A DNA stretch of 64,000 nucleotides from Symsagittifera roscoffensis (Eukaryota > Xenacoelomorpha > Acoela > Convolutidae): the NCBI RefSeq assembly GCF_963678635.1, contig NC_087069.1:30172776-30236775 (forward strand). The letters run 5' to 3'. How positions within the stretch are numbered: position 1 is the first letter of the stretch; every line of letters begins with the position of its first letter. This document shows, in pieces, positions 14,201 through 26,379 of the stretch. A program made the translations under genes and the position numbers. The notes beneath the pieces are model-generated. The model saw only the letters and a program-made list of their open reading frames with translations, was not told the DNA's origin and made no database searches.

Positions 14201-17200
14201 CAGAGTAGACGAAGGTGGCTATGTCTCTATGTAGTGGGCAGGTATAAGTTTACTCACACGACAGTCATGAGTGTCTCTGCGTTTGGAAGAGGGACAGAGT
14301 AGACGAAGGTGGCTATGTCTATATGTAAAGGGCATGTATAAGTATACTCACACGACAGTCATGACTGTCTCTGTGTTTGGAAGAGGGACAGAGTAGATGA
14401 AGGTGGCTATGTCTATATGTAGTGGGCATGTATAAGTATACTCACACGACAGTCATGAGTGTCTGTGTGCTTGGGAGAGGGACAGAGCAGACGAAGGTGG
14501 CTATGTCTATATGTAGTGGGCAGGTATAAGTAAACTCACACGACAGTCATGAGTGTCTGTGTGTTTGGGAGTGGGACAGAGTAGACGAAGGTGGCTATGT
14601 CTATATGTAGTGGACATGTATAAGTATTCTCACACGACAGTCATGAGTGTCTCTGTGTTTGGAAGAGGGACAGAGTAGACGAAGGTGGCTATGTCTATAT
14701 TTAGTGGGCAGGTATAAGTATACTCACACGACAGACATGAGTGTCTGTGTGTTTGCGAGAGGGACAGAGTAGACGAAGGTGGCTATGTCTCTATGTAGTG
14801 GGCAGGTATAAGTATACTCACACGACAGTCATGAGTGTCTCTGTGTTTGGAAGAGGGACAGAGTAGACGAAGGTGGCTATGTCTATATGTAGTGGGCAGG
14901 TATAAGTATACTCACACGACAGTCATGAGTGTCTCTGTGTTTGGAAGAGGGACAGAGTAGACAAAGGTGGTTATGTCTATACGTAGTGGGCAGGTATAAG
15001 TACACTCACACGACAGTCATGAGTGTCTGTGTGTTTGGGAGAGGGACAGAGCAGACGAAGGTGGCTATGTCTATATGTAGTGGGCAGGTATACGTATACT
15101 CACACGACAGTCATGCGTGTCTCTGCGTTTGGAAGAGGGACAGAGTAGACGAAGGTGGCTATGTCTATATGTAGTGGGCATGTATAAGTATACTCACACG
15201 ACAGTCATGACTGTCTCTGTGTTTGGAAGAGGGACAGAGTAGATGAAGGTGGCTATGTCTATATGTAGTGGGCATGTATAAGTATACTCACACGACAGTC
15301 ATGAGTGTCTGTGTGTTTGGGAGAGGGACAGAGCAGTCGAAGGTGGCTATGTCTATATGTAGTGGGCAGGTATAAGTAAACTCACATGACAGTCATGAGT
15401 GTCTGGGAGTGGGACAGAGTAGACGAAGGTGGCTATGTCTATATGTAGTGGACATGTATAAGTATACTCACACGACAGTCATGAGTGTCTCTGTGTTTGG
15501 AAGAGGGACAGAGTAGACGAAGGTGGCTATGTCTATATGTAGTGGGCATGTATAAGTATACTCACACGACAGTCATGAGTGTCTGTGTGTTTGGAAGAGG
15601 GACAGAGTAGACGAAGGTGGCTACGTCTATATGTAGTGGGCAGGTATAAGTATACTCACACGACAGTCATGAGTGTCTGTGTGTTTGGGAGAGGGACAGA
15701 GTAGACGAAGGTGGCTATGTCTATATGTAGTGGGCAGGTATAAGTATACTCACACAACAGTCATGAGTGTCATGTGTGTTTGGGAGAGGGACAGAGTAGA
15801 CGAAGGTGGCTATGTCTATATGTAGTGGGCATGTATAAGTATACTCACACGACAGTCATGAGTGTCTCTGTGTTTGGGAGAGGGACAGAATAGACGAAGG
15901 TGGCTATATCGATATGTAGTGGGCAGGTATAAGTATACTCACACGACAGTCATGAGTGTCTGTGTGTTTGGGAGAGGGAAACAGCAGACGAAGGTGGCTA
16001 TGTCTATATGTAGTGGGCAGGTATAAGTATACTCACACGACAGTCATGAGTGTCTCTGTGTTTCGAAGAGGGACAGAGTAGACGAAGGATGCTATGTATA
16101 TAGGTAATGGGCAGGTATAAGTATACTCACACGACAGTCATGAGTGTCCCTGTAATTGGAAGAGGGACAGAGTAGACGAAGGTGGCTATGTCTATATTTA
16201 GTGGGCAGGTATAAGTATACTCACACGACAGTCATGAGTGTCTGTGTGTTTGCGAGAGGGACAGAATAGACGAAGGTGGCTATGTCTATATGTAGTGGGC
16301 AGGTATAAGTATACTCACACGACAGTCATGAGTGTCTCTGTGTTTGGAAGAGGGACAGAGTAGACGAAGGTGGCTATGTCTATATGTAGTTGGCAGGTAT
16401 AAGTATACTCACACGACAGTCATGAGTGTCTCTGTGTTTGGAAGAGGGACAGAGTAGACAAAGGTGGTTATGTCTATACGTAGTGGGCAGGTATAAGTAC
16501 ACTCACACGACAGTCATGAGTGTCTGTGTGTTTGGGAGAGGGACAGAGCAGACGAAGGTGGCTATGTCTATATGTAGTGGGCAGGTATACGTATACTCAC
16601 ACGACAGTCATGAGTGTCTCTGCGTTTGGAAGAGGGACAGAGTAGACGAAGGTGGCTATGTCTATATGTAAAGGGCATGTATAAGTATACTCACACGACA
16701 GTCATGACTGTCTCTGTGTTTGGAAGAGGGACAGAGTAGATGAAGGTCGCTATGTCTATATGTAGTGGGCATGTATAAGTATACTCACACGACAGTCATG
16801 AGTGTCTGTGTGTTTGGGAGAGGGACAGAGCAGACGAAGGTGGCTATGTCTATATGTAGTGGGCAGGTATAAGTAAACTCACACGACAGTCATGAGTGTC
16901 TGTGTGTTTGGGAGTGGGACAGAGTAGACGAAGGTGGCTATGTCTATATGTAGTGGACATGTATAAGTATACTCACACGACAGTCATGAGTGTCTCTGTG
17001 TTTGGAAGAGGGACAGAGTAGACGAAGGTGGCTATGTCTATATGTAGTGGGCATGTATAAGTATACTCACACGACAGTCATGAGTGTCTGTGTGTTTGGA
17101 AGAGGGACAGAGTAGACGAAGGTGGCTACGTCTATATGTAGTGGGCAGGTATAAGTATACTCACACGACAGTCATGAGTGTCTGTGTGTTTGGGAGAGGG

Positions 17201-17563
17201 ACAGAGTAGACGAAGGTGGCTATGTCTATATGTAGTGGGCAGGTATAAGTATACTCACACGACAGCCATGAGTGTCATGTGTGTTTGGGAGAGGGACAGA
17301 GTAGACGAAGGTGGCTATGTCTATATGTAGTAGGCATGTATAAGTATACTCACACGACAGTCATGAGTGTCTCTGTGTTTGGAAGAGGGACAGAGTAGAC
17401 GAAGGTGGCTATGTCTATATGTAGTGGGCATGTATAAGTATACTCACACGACAGTCATGAGTGTCTCTGTGTTTGGAAGAGGAACAGAGTAGACGAAGGT
17501 GGCTATGTCTATATGTAGTGGGCAGGTATAAGTTTACTCACACGACAGTCATGAGTGTCTGTG
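11290..17563. repeat. Large higher-order duplication inside the satellite (offset 3,378 bp)
   Basis: Rare variants recur at a fixed offset of 3,378 bp (about 36 units). The variant reading CAAAGGTGGTTATG then CTATACGTAG starts units at 11551 and 13048, and again at 14929 and 16426; the inner spacing is 1,497 bp (16 units with small losses) in both. Upstream, a CTCTATGTAG variant is shared by 11412 and 14790. Similarity ends near 14.19 and 17.57 kb, where GCGAGAGGG and GGGAGAGGG differ. The block was evidently copied as a whole, which points to recent unequal exchange or rolling-circle insertion. Confidence 0.8.
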
Positions 17564-19040
17564 TGTTTGGGAGAGGGACAGAGTAGACGAAGGTGGCTAT
17601 GTCTATATGTAGTGGGCATGTATAAGTATACTCACACGACAGTCATGAGTGTCTGTGTGTTTGGGAGAGGGACAGAGTAGACGAAGGTGGCTATGTCTAT
17701 ATGTAGTGGACATGTATAAGTATACTCACACGACAGTCATGAGTGTCTCTGTGTTTGGAAGAGGGACAGAGTAGACGAAGGTGGCTATGTCTATATGTAG
17801 TGGGCATGTATAAGTATACTCACACGACAGTCATGAGTGTCTGTGTGTTTGGAAGAGGGACAGAGTAGACGAAGGTGGCTACGTCTATATGTAGTGGGCA
17901 GGTATAAGTATACTCACACGACAGTCATGAGTGTCTGTGTGTTTGGGAGAGGGACAGAGTAGACGAAGGTGGCTATGTCTATATGTAGTGGGCAGGTATA
18001 AGTATACTCACACGACAGCCATGAGTGTCATGTGTGTTTGGGAGAGGGACAGAGTAGACGAAGGTGGCTATGTCTATATGTAGTGGGCATGTATAAGTAT
18101 ACTCACACGACAGTCATGAGTGTCTCTGTGTTTGGAAGAGGGACAGAGTAGACGAAGGTGGCTATGTCTATATGTAGTGGGCATGTATAAGTATACTCAC
18201 GCGACAGTCATTAGTGTCTCTGTGTTTGGAAGAGGGACAGAGTAGACGAAGGTGGCTATGTCTATATGTAGTGGGCAGGTATAAGTATACTCACACGACA
18301 GCCATGAGTGTCATGTGTGTTTGGGAGAGGGACAGAGTAGACGAAGGTGGCTATGTCTATATGTAGTAGGCATGTATAAGTATACTCACACGACAGTCAT
18401 GAGTGTCTCTGTGTTTGGAAGAGGGACAGAGTAGACGAAGGTGGCTATGTCTATATGTAGTGGGCATGTATAAGTATACTCACACGACAGTCATGAGTGT
18501 CTCTGTGTTTGGAAGAGGGACAGAGTAGACGAAGGTGGCTATGTCTATATGTAGTGGGCAGGTATAAGTTTACTCACACGACAGTCATGAGTGTCTGTGT
18601 GTTTGGGAGAGGGACAGAGTAGACGAAGGTGGCTATGTCTATATGTAGTGGGCATGTATAAGTATACTCACACGACAGTCATGAGTGTCTGTGTGTTTGG
18701 GAGAGGGACAGAGTAGACGAAGGTGGCTATGTCTATATGTAGTGGACATGTATAAGTATACTCACACGACAGTCATGAGTGTCTCTGTGTTTGGAAGAGG
18801 GACAGAGTAGACGAAGGTGGCTATGTCTATATGTAGTGGACATGTATAAGTATACTCACACGACAGTCATGAGTGTCTGTGTGTTTGGAAGAGGGACAGA
18901 GTAGACGAAGGTGGCTATGTCTATATGTAGTTGGCAGGTATAAGTATACTCACACGACAGTCATGAGTGTCTCTGTGTTTGGAAGAGGGACAGAGTAGAC
19001 AAAGGTGGTTATGTCTATACGTAGTGGGCAGGTATAAGTA

Positions 19041-20390
19041 CACTCACACGACAGTCATGAGTGTCTGTGTGTTTGGGAGAGGGACAGAGCAGACGAAGGT
19101 GGCTATGTCTATATGTAGTGGGCAGGTATACGTATACTCACACGACAGTCATGAGTGTCTCTGCGTTTGGAAGAGGGACAGAGTAGACGAAGGTGGCTAT
19201 GTCTATATGTAAAGGGCATGTATAAGTATACTCACACGACAGTCATGACTGTCTCTGTGTTTGGAAGAGGGACAGAGTAGATGAAGGTGGCTATGTCTAT
19301 ATGTAGTGGGCATGTATAAGTATACTCACACGACAGTCATGAGTGTCTGTGTGTTTGGGAGAGGGACAGAGCAGACGAAGGTGGCTATGTCTATATGTAG
19401 TGGGCAGGTATAAGTAAACTCACACGACAGTCATGAGTGTCTGTGTGTTTGGGAGTGGGACAGAGTAGACGAAGGTGGCTATGTCTATATGTAGTGGACA
19501 TGTATAAGTATACTCACACGACAGTCATGAGTGTCTCTGTGTTTGGAAGAGGGACAGAGTAGACGAAGGTGGCTATGTCTATATGTAGTGGGCATGTATA
19601 AGTATACTCACACGACAGTCATGAGTGTCTGTGTGTTTGGAAGAGGGACAGAGTAGACGAAGGTGGCTACGTCTATATGTAGTGGGCAGGTATAAGTATA
19701 CTCACACGACAGTCATGAGTGTCTGTGTGTTTGGGAGAGGGACAGAGCAGACGAAGGTGGCTATGTCTATATGTAGTGGGCAGGTATACGTATACTCACA
19801 CGACAGTCATGAGTGTCTCTGCGTTTGGAAGAGGGACAGAGTAGACGAAGGTGGCTATGTCTATATGTAAAGGGCATGTATAAGTATACTCACACGACAG
19901 TCATGACTGTCTCTGTGTTTGGAAGAGGGACAGAGTAGATGAAGGTGGCTATGTCTATATGTAGTGGGCATGTATAAGTATACTCACACGACAGTCATGA
20001 GTGTCTGTGTGTTTGGGAGAGGGACAGAGCAGACGAAGGTGGCTATGTCTATATGTAGTGGGCAGGTATAAGTAAACTCACACGACAGTCATGAGTGTCT
20101 GTGTGTTTGGGAGTGGGACAGAGTAGACGAAGGTGGCTATGTCTATATGTAGTGGACATGTATAAGTATACTCACACGACAGTCATGAGTGTCTCTGTGT
20201 TTGGAAGAGGGACAGAGTAGACGAAGGTGGCTATGTCTATATGTAGTGGGCATGTATAAGTATACTCACACGACAGTCATGAGTGTCTGTGTGTTTGGAA
20301 GAGGGACAGAGTAGACGAAGGTGGCTACGTCTATATGTAGTGGGCAGGTATAAGTATACTCACACGACAGTCATGAGTGTCTGTGTGTTT
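19041..20390. repeat. Seven-unit (658-bp) higher-order repeat
   Basis: Units at 19625 and 20283 are identical and exactly 658 bp (7 x 94) apart. The rare AAAGGGCATG variant after TATATGTA is found at about 19211 and 19869, the same spacing. The two 7-unit copies are essentially base-identical until the second diverges near 20390 (GGGAGGGGACAG). This is the youngest-looking expansion in the array. Confidence 0.8.
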
Positions 20391-23300
20391 GGGAGGGGAC
20401 AGAGTAGACGAAGGTGGCTATGTCTATATGTAGTGGGCAGGTATAAGTATACTCACACGACAGCCATGAGTGTCATGTGTGTTTGGGAGAGGGACAGAGT
20501 AGACGAAGGTGGCTATGTCTATATGTAGTAGGCATGTATAAGTATACTCACACGACAGTCATGAGTGTCTCTGTGTTTGGAAGAGGGACAGAGTAGACGA
20601 AGGTGGCTATGTCTATATGTAGTGGGCATGTATAAGTATACTCACACGACAGTCATGAGTGTCTCTGTGTTTGGAAGAGGAACACAGTAGACGAAGGTGG
20701 CTATGTCTATATGTAGTGGGCAGGTATAAGTTTACTCACACGACAGTCATGAGTGTCTGTGTGTTTGGGAGAGGGACAGAGTAGACGAAGGTGGCTATGT
20801 CTATATGTAGTGGGCATGTATAAGTATACTCACACGACAGTCATGAGTGTCTGTGTGTTTGGGAGAGGGACAGAGTAGACGAAGGTGGCTATGTCTATAT
20901 GTAGTGGACATGTATAAGTATACTCACACGACAGTCATGAGTGTCTCTGTGTTTGGAAGAGGGACAGAGTAGACGAAGGTGGCTATGTCTATATGTAGTG
21001 GGCATGTATAAGTATACTCACACGACAGTCATGAGTGTCTGTGTGTTTGGAAGAGGGACAGAGTAGACGAAGGTGGCTACGTCTATATGTAGTGGGCAGG
21101 TATAAGTATACTCACACGACAGTCATGAGTGTCTGTGTGTTTGGGAGAGGGACAGAGTAGACGAAGGTGGCTATGTCTATATGTAGTGGGCAGGTATAAG
21201 TATACTCACACGACAGCCATGAGTGTCATGTGTGTTTGGGAGAGGGACAGAGTAGACGAAGGTGGCTATGTCTATATGTAGTGGGCATGTATAAGTATAC
21301 TCACACGACAGTCATGAGTGTCTCTGTGTTTGGAAGAGGGACAGAGTAGACGAAGGTGGCTATGTCTATATGTAGTGGGCATGTATAAGTATACTCACGC
21401 GACAGTCATTAGTGTCTCTGTGTTTGGAAGAGGGACAGAGTAGACGAAGGTGGCTATGTCTATATGTAGTGGGCAGGTATAAGTATACTCACACGACAGC
21501 CATGAGTGTCATGTGTGTTTGGGAGAGGGACAGAGTAGACGAAGGTGGCTATGTCTATATGTAGTAGGCATGTATAAGTATACTCACACGACAGTCATGA
21601 GTGTCTCTGTGTTTGGAAGAGGGACAGAGTAGACGAAGGTGGCTATGTCTATATGTAGTGGGCATGTATAAGTATACTCACACGACAGTCATGAGTGTCT
21701 CTGTGTTTGGAAGAGGGACAGAGTAGACGAAGGTGGCTATGTCTATATGTAGTGGGCAGGTATAAGTTTACTCACACGACAGTCATGAGTGTCTGTGTGT
21801 TTGGGAGAGGGACAGAGTAGACGAAGGTGGCTATGTCTATATGTAGTGGGCATGTATAAGTATACTCACACGACAGTCATGAGTGTCTGTGTGTTTGGGA
21901 GAGGGACAGAGTAGACGAAGATGGCTATGTCTATATGTAGTGGACATGTATAAGTATACTCACACGACAGTCATGAGTGTCTCTGTGTTTGGAAGAGGGA
22001 CAGAGTAGACGAAGGTGGCTATGTCTATATGTAGTGGGCATGTATAAGTATACTCACACGACAGTCATGAGTGTCTGTGTGTTTGGAAGAGGGACAGAGT
22101 AGACGAAGGTGGCTACGTCTATATGTAGTGGGCAGGTATAAGTATACTCACACGACAGTCATGAGTGTCTGTGTGTTTGGGAGAGGGACAGAGTAGACGA
22201 AGGTGGCTATGTCTATATGTAGTGGGCAGGTATAAGTATACTCACACGACAGCCATGAGTGTCATGTGTGTTTGGGAGAGGGACAGAGTAGACGAAGGTG
22301 GCTATGTCTATATGTAGTGGGCATGTATAAGTATACTCACACGACAGTCATGAGTGTCTCTGTGTTTGGAAGAGGGACAGAGTAGACGAAGGTGGCTATG
22401 TCTATATGTAGTGGGCATGTATAAGTATACTCATGCGACAGTCATTAGTGTCTCTGTGTTTGGAAGAGGGACAGAGTAGACGAAGGTGGCTATGTCTATA
22501 TGTAGTGGGCAGGTATAAGTTTACTCCCACGACAGTCATGAGTGTCAGTGTGTTTGGGAGAGGGACAGAGTAGACGAAGGTGGCTATGTCTATATGTAGT
22601 GGGCATGTATAAGTATACTCACACGACAGTCATGAGTGTCTGTGTGTTTGGGAGAGGGACAGAGTAGACGAAGGTGGCTATGTCTACAAGTAGTGGGCAT
22701 GTATAAGTATACTCACACTACAGTCATGACTTTCTCTGTGTTTGGAAGAGGGACAGAGTAGACAAAGGTGGCTATGTCTATATGTAGTGGGCAGGTATAA
22801 GAATACTCACACGACAGTCATGAGTGTCTGTGTGTTTGGGAGAGGGACAGAGTAGACAAAGGTGGCTATGTCTATATGTAGTGGGCAGGTATAAGTATAC
22901 TCACACGACAATCATGAGTGTCTCTGTGTTTGGAAGACGGACAGAGTAGACGAAGGTGGCTATGTCTATATGTAGTGGGCAGGTATAAGTATACTCACAC
23001 GACAGTCATGAGTGTCTGTGTGTTTGGGAGAGGGACAGAGTAGACAAAGGTGGCTATGTCTATATGTAGTGGGCAGGTATAAGTATACTCACACGACAGT
23101 CATGAGTGTCTGTGTGTTTGGGAGAGGGACAGAGGAGACGAAGGTGGCTATGTCTATATGTAGTGGGCAGGTATAAGTAAACTCACACGACAGTCATGAG
23201 TGTCTGTGTGTTTGGGAGAGGGACAGAGTAGACGAAGGTGGCTATGTCTATGTAGAGGGCATGTATAAGTATACTCACACGACAGTCATGAGTGTCTCTG

Positions 23301-24310
23301 TGTTTGGAAGAGGGACAGAGTAGACGAAGGTGGCTATGTCTATATGTAGTGGGCAGGTATAAGTATACTCACACGACAGTCATGAGTGTCTGTGTGTTTG
23401 GGAGAGGGACAGAGTGGACGAAGGTGGCTATGTCTTTATGTAGTGGGCATGTATAAGTATACTCACACGACAGTCATGAGTGTCTCTGTGTTTGGAAGAG
23501 GTACAGAGTAGACGAAGGTGGCTATGTCTATATGTAGTGGGCAGGTATAAGTATACTCACACGACAGTCATGAGTGTCTGTGTTTGGGAGAGGGACAGAG
23601 TAGACGAAGGTGGCTATGTCTATATGTAGTGGGCATGTATAAGTATACTCACACGACAGTCATGAGTGTCTCTGTGTTTGGAAGAGGGACAGAGTAGACG
23701 AAGGTGGCTATGTCTATATGTAGTGGGCATGTATAGGTATACTCACACGACAGTCATGAGTGTCTCTGTGTTTGGAAGAGGGACAGAGTAGACGAAGGTG
23801 GCTATGTCTATATGTAGTGGGCATGTATAAGTATACTCACACGACAGTCATGAGTGTCTCTGTGTTTGGAAGAGGGACAGAGTAGACGAAGGTGGCTATG
23901 TCTATATGTAGTGGGCATGTATAGGTATACTCACACGACAGTCATGAGTGTCTCTGTGTTCGGAAGAGGGACAGAGTAGACGAAGGTGGCTAAGTCTATA
24001 TGTAGTGGGCATGTATAGGTATACTCACACGACAGTCATGAGTGTCTCTGTGTTTGGAAGAGGGACAGAGTAGACGAAGGTGGCTATGTCTATATGTAGT
24101 GGGCATGTATAGGTATACTCACACGACAGTCATGAGTGTCTCTGTGTTCGGAAGAGGGACAGAGTAGACGAAGGTGGCTATGTCTATATGTAGTGGGCAT
24201 GTATAAGTATACTCACACGACAGTCATGAGTGTCTCTGTGTTTGGAAGAGGGACAGAGTAGACGAAGGTGGCTATGTCTATATGTAGTGGGCAGATTTAT
24301 GTATACTCAC

Positions 24311-24497
24311 ACGACAGTCATGAGTGTCTGTGTGTTTGGGAGAGGGACAGAATAGACGAAGGTGGCGATGGCTGCCAGGTAGAGGTAGATGGTGATGCCG
24401 AAGTAGTCAAACATGTAGAACACACCACTATACTCCACACTGTGATGACACATAGTGTGGGCATTAGCACTGGCTATGTGGGTGGTCATCATCGCAC
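24311..24497 (-). CDS. PAQR family receptor, exon 3 (source of the satellite)
   Basis: Internal exon of a seven-transmembrane PAQR (progestin and adipoQ receptor) protein, read on the minus strand. The acceptor is TCTGTTTATAG/GTGCG at 24498 and the donor is GTCGT/GTGAGT at 24310. Length 187 nt, phase 1 in and phase 2 out, matching exon 2. It codes AMMTTHIASANAHTMCHHS followed by FYMFDYFGITIYLYLAAIAT. The histidine- and serine-containing loop and the D-Y-x-G-I/V segment are the family's conserved TM2-TM3 signature, closest to membrane progestin receptors (H...S...F...DY.G.S.Y). The last ~56 bp are repeated about 240 times just downstream. Exons for the remaining helices are not in this window, either left of base 1 or lost. 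Confidence 0.85.
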
Positions 24498-24552
24498 CTA
24501 TAAACAGACTGGTTTCATGCTTCAAATAGCTGAACCACATTTGTCTTCCCAT

Positions 24553-24660
24553 GTTTATGCAGTGCACACGTCTTCCCCATCCTATTCAGCGAAAATAAAC
24601 TTCTATTTATAAAATAATTGATTTTTTTTTCGCTTAACTTGATGGGGAAGACTGCATAAT
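24553..24660. repeat. Small fold-back repeat next to PAQR exon 3
   Basis: Imperfect inverted repeat with arms GTCTTCCCCATC (about 24570-24581) and GATGGGGAAGAC (about 24641-24652), continuing outward as TATGCAGT / ACTGCATAA and inward as AGCGAAAA / TTTTTCGC. It looks like a miniature fold-back element in intron 2, about 55 bp upstream of the exon 3 acceptor. Confidence 0.6.
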
Positions 24661-25288
24661 GAATAAGGCCATTTTCAATTTTCTAGGTGGATGAGGGTTA
24701 ATGTGATTTACAGCTTTCCTCTAAAATAAAAAATTCCTAATATTAACTCAAGGAACCATTAGCGGCCTTACACGCGAATATTTCAAACTTTCAGATTTTT
24801 CCCGAAATTGAGATCAATTTCCGAGATTGAGAACAATTTGCCAAATTTGCTAATATCGATCGAATTGGGATTGAAAAGTCTGAATTGAATAACAAGAACC
24901 CATCTGACATTAATTTGTGGTTCCTGATTGTGCATGGAAAAAAAGTTTGAAAAAATCACCAAGACCTATATGAGAGTACTCACTATGTTCATTACTCTTA
25001 ACAACACAAAACCACCCGACAAAAGGTAAATATAAGAAGGGTGAATACAACAAAGGGTAATTGTAAGAAAACCATATGGTCTTGTGATCGTCTCTCTGAG
25101 TGTCAATATATGATTTCTTTTTCTCGAAGACGATATATTCTTCAACATTCAAAAGTGAATTGAATTGCTTCCATTCAATTGCAACCCATCAACTATTAAT
25201 ATTCGATTCAGATGAAAAAAATAAAGTGGAGACATTTATAGAAAATTGAGGAAAATGACGATGAAGAAGGCAAAAGTTAGACGCTTAC
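24661..25288. other. PAQR intron 2, no gene seen
   Basis: AT-rich intron between exons 2 and 3. A stretch at about 24940-25010 (AGACCTATATGAGAG then ACTCACTATGTTCA) recurs, diverged, at about 25990-26030 in intron 1. The short ORFs here show no family resemblance. Confidence 0.6.
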
Positions 25289-25380
25289 CTGCTACGAGTG
25301 TAATGGGCCACGCCTCAGGAGTGGAGAAGATACTTCGTTCCATGCAGTGACGCCAGAACCATACGAAGATACACACCACG
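25289..25380 (-). CDS. PAQR family receptor, exon 2
   Basis: A 92-nt exon too short to stand out as an ORF, found by following the receptor reading frame. The acceptor is TTGTTCTGTTCAG/CGTGG (exon starts at 25380). The donor is GCAG/GTAAGC (exon ends at 25289), a strong consensus. Phase 2 in and phase 1 out, exactly joining exon 1 (ends AG, giving Ser) and exon 3 (Gly). It codes VVCIFVWFWRHCMERS then IFSTPEAWPITLVAG: the end of TM1, a short loop and the start of TM2. Position, length and hydrophobic pattern agree with membrane progestin receptors. Confidence rests on the perfect phase match at both ends. Confidence 0.8.
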
Positions 25381-26379
25381 CTGAACAGAACAATTAACTG
25401 CTATCATTGCGCAAAATTTCGCTATGCTAGAAGTAAAAACCGGAAATGTTACTTCCAGCTTTTACTAGCAGGTGGATCTCGCTTACGATTCTTCAAACAA
25501 GCTTAGTGAGGTTGGTAATTACTTTCTACAATTTTTCAAAATGTTCTCGCAAAGAGGCAGGCTGGTTAGTCATAGGGCAAATAAATTGAACTTTCTCGAT
25601 TTCAAGGTGCAAATGAATGAATTTTTTCTTCCATGTGTTTGCCATTTTCTTTGCAAAATTTTTTAAGTGTAAGACATAGCTAACTGGCAGTTGGAGAAGA
25701 GTAATGAATGCAATGAAATTGATACAGAAAACTGGATCAATAAGCAAAACTTTTATTTCACGGGGATATCTGATAATTAATTCTCTTTTTCGAAATAAGA
25801 AGTCGATCACGTTTTTTGCGACCTTTACTCTTTTTCTGTTCGATAAGGGATTTTGCCTTCCTTTCAACAATGGAAAAGCACTGAACTAAAAAAAATCGCA
25901 AGTCGAAATCACAAGTCAGAAATCGAAAAAATCAAAATTGAACGTAAGCAAATTTGAAGACTTCCTGAAAAACAAACAAAAAAATCAGCAAGACATATAT
26001 AAGAGTGTTCACTACGTTCACTGCTCTTGAAAAGAGGCGAAACGCAGCTTCCAACACTTGCGATACAACACAAACATAAAAGAACATAAATCAAATTAAA
26101 ATTTAAAGGTAAAAAAAATTAGGTAAAACAAAACTTTCCTATGTCTCGATAAAAAACAAATAAGGGCCCGGCTGAAGCTGAAGTAAAAAACAATTAGGGG
26201 CCCAGCTGAAACTGTTTGATGGTGAGTGAGTTTGCTATATTGATGCAGTACGAAAAATGTGATATCAAAAACAGGACTTTGCCCAAAACCTTAGTTTGTT
26301 TCTCTACAAAATTAAGTGAGAGTAAAAAAACTTGAGATAATCAATTTTCCAAAGGAAATAACATTTCTTTTATAAAAAA

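Larger units (their letters stand above)
1781..24350 (-). repeat. 94-bp satellite array (~240 copies) built from PAQR exon 3 end, splice donor and intron start
   Basis: The period is 94 bp, measured from successive TGTCTC/TGTCTG starts at 1781, 1875 and 1969. The span divided by 94 gives about 240 units. On the minus strand a unit starts GCCACCTTCGTC, codes ATFVYSVPLPNT[E/Q]TLMTV in one frame, then has the donor GT/GTGAGTATAC and an intron-like part ending CTACATATAG before the next unit. The same coding and donor sequence forms the end of PAQR exon 3 (24311-24497), whose homology to the receptor continues beyond the repeat, so the exon is the source. Two main subtypes differ at one site: plus-strand GTCTCTGTGTTTGGAAG and GTCTGTGTGTTTGGGAG. 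The second matches the genuine exon. Small indels (a GTCATGTGTG variant, 1-bp losses) and many diagnostic substitutions mark higher-order copies. No long ORF crosses it. Confidence 0.97.

Noticed and set aside
7796-20528. Repeated plus-strand ORFs of 81 codons (MSLCLEEGQSRQRW...) as a gene family
   Set aside because: They are chance openings where satellite variants lose the recurring TAG; 94 is not a multiple of 3, and the coding-derived strand is the minus strand.
1781-24350. CRISPR array or other prokaryotic direct-repeat system
   Set aside because: There are no unique spacers; the whole 94-bp unit is repeated, and the surroundings are eukaryotic.
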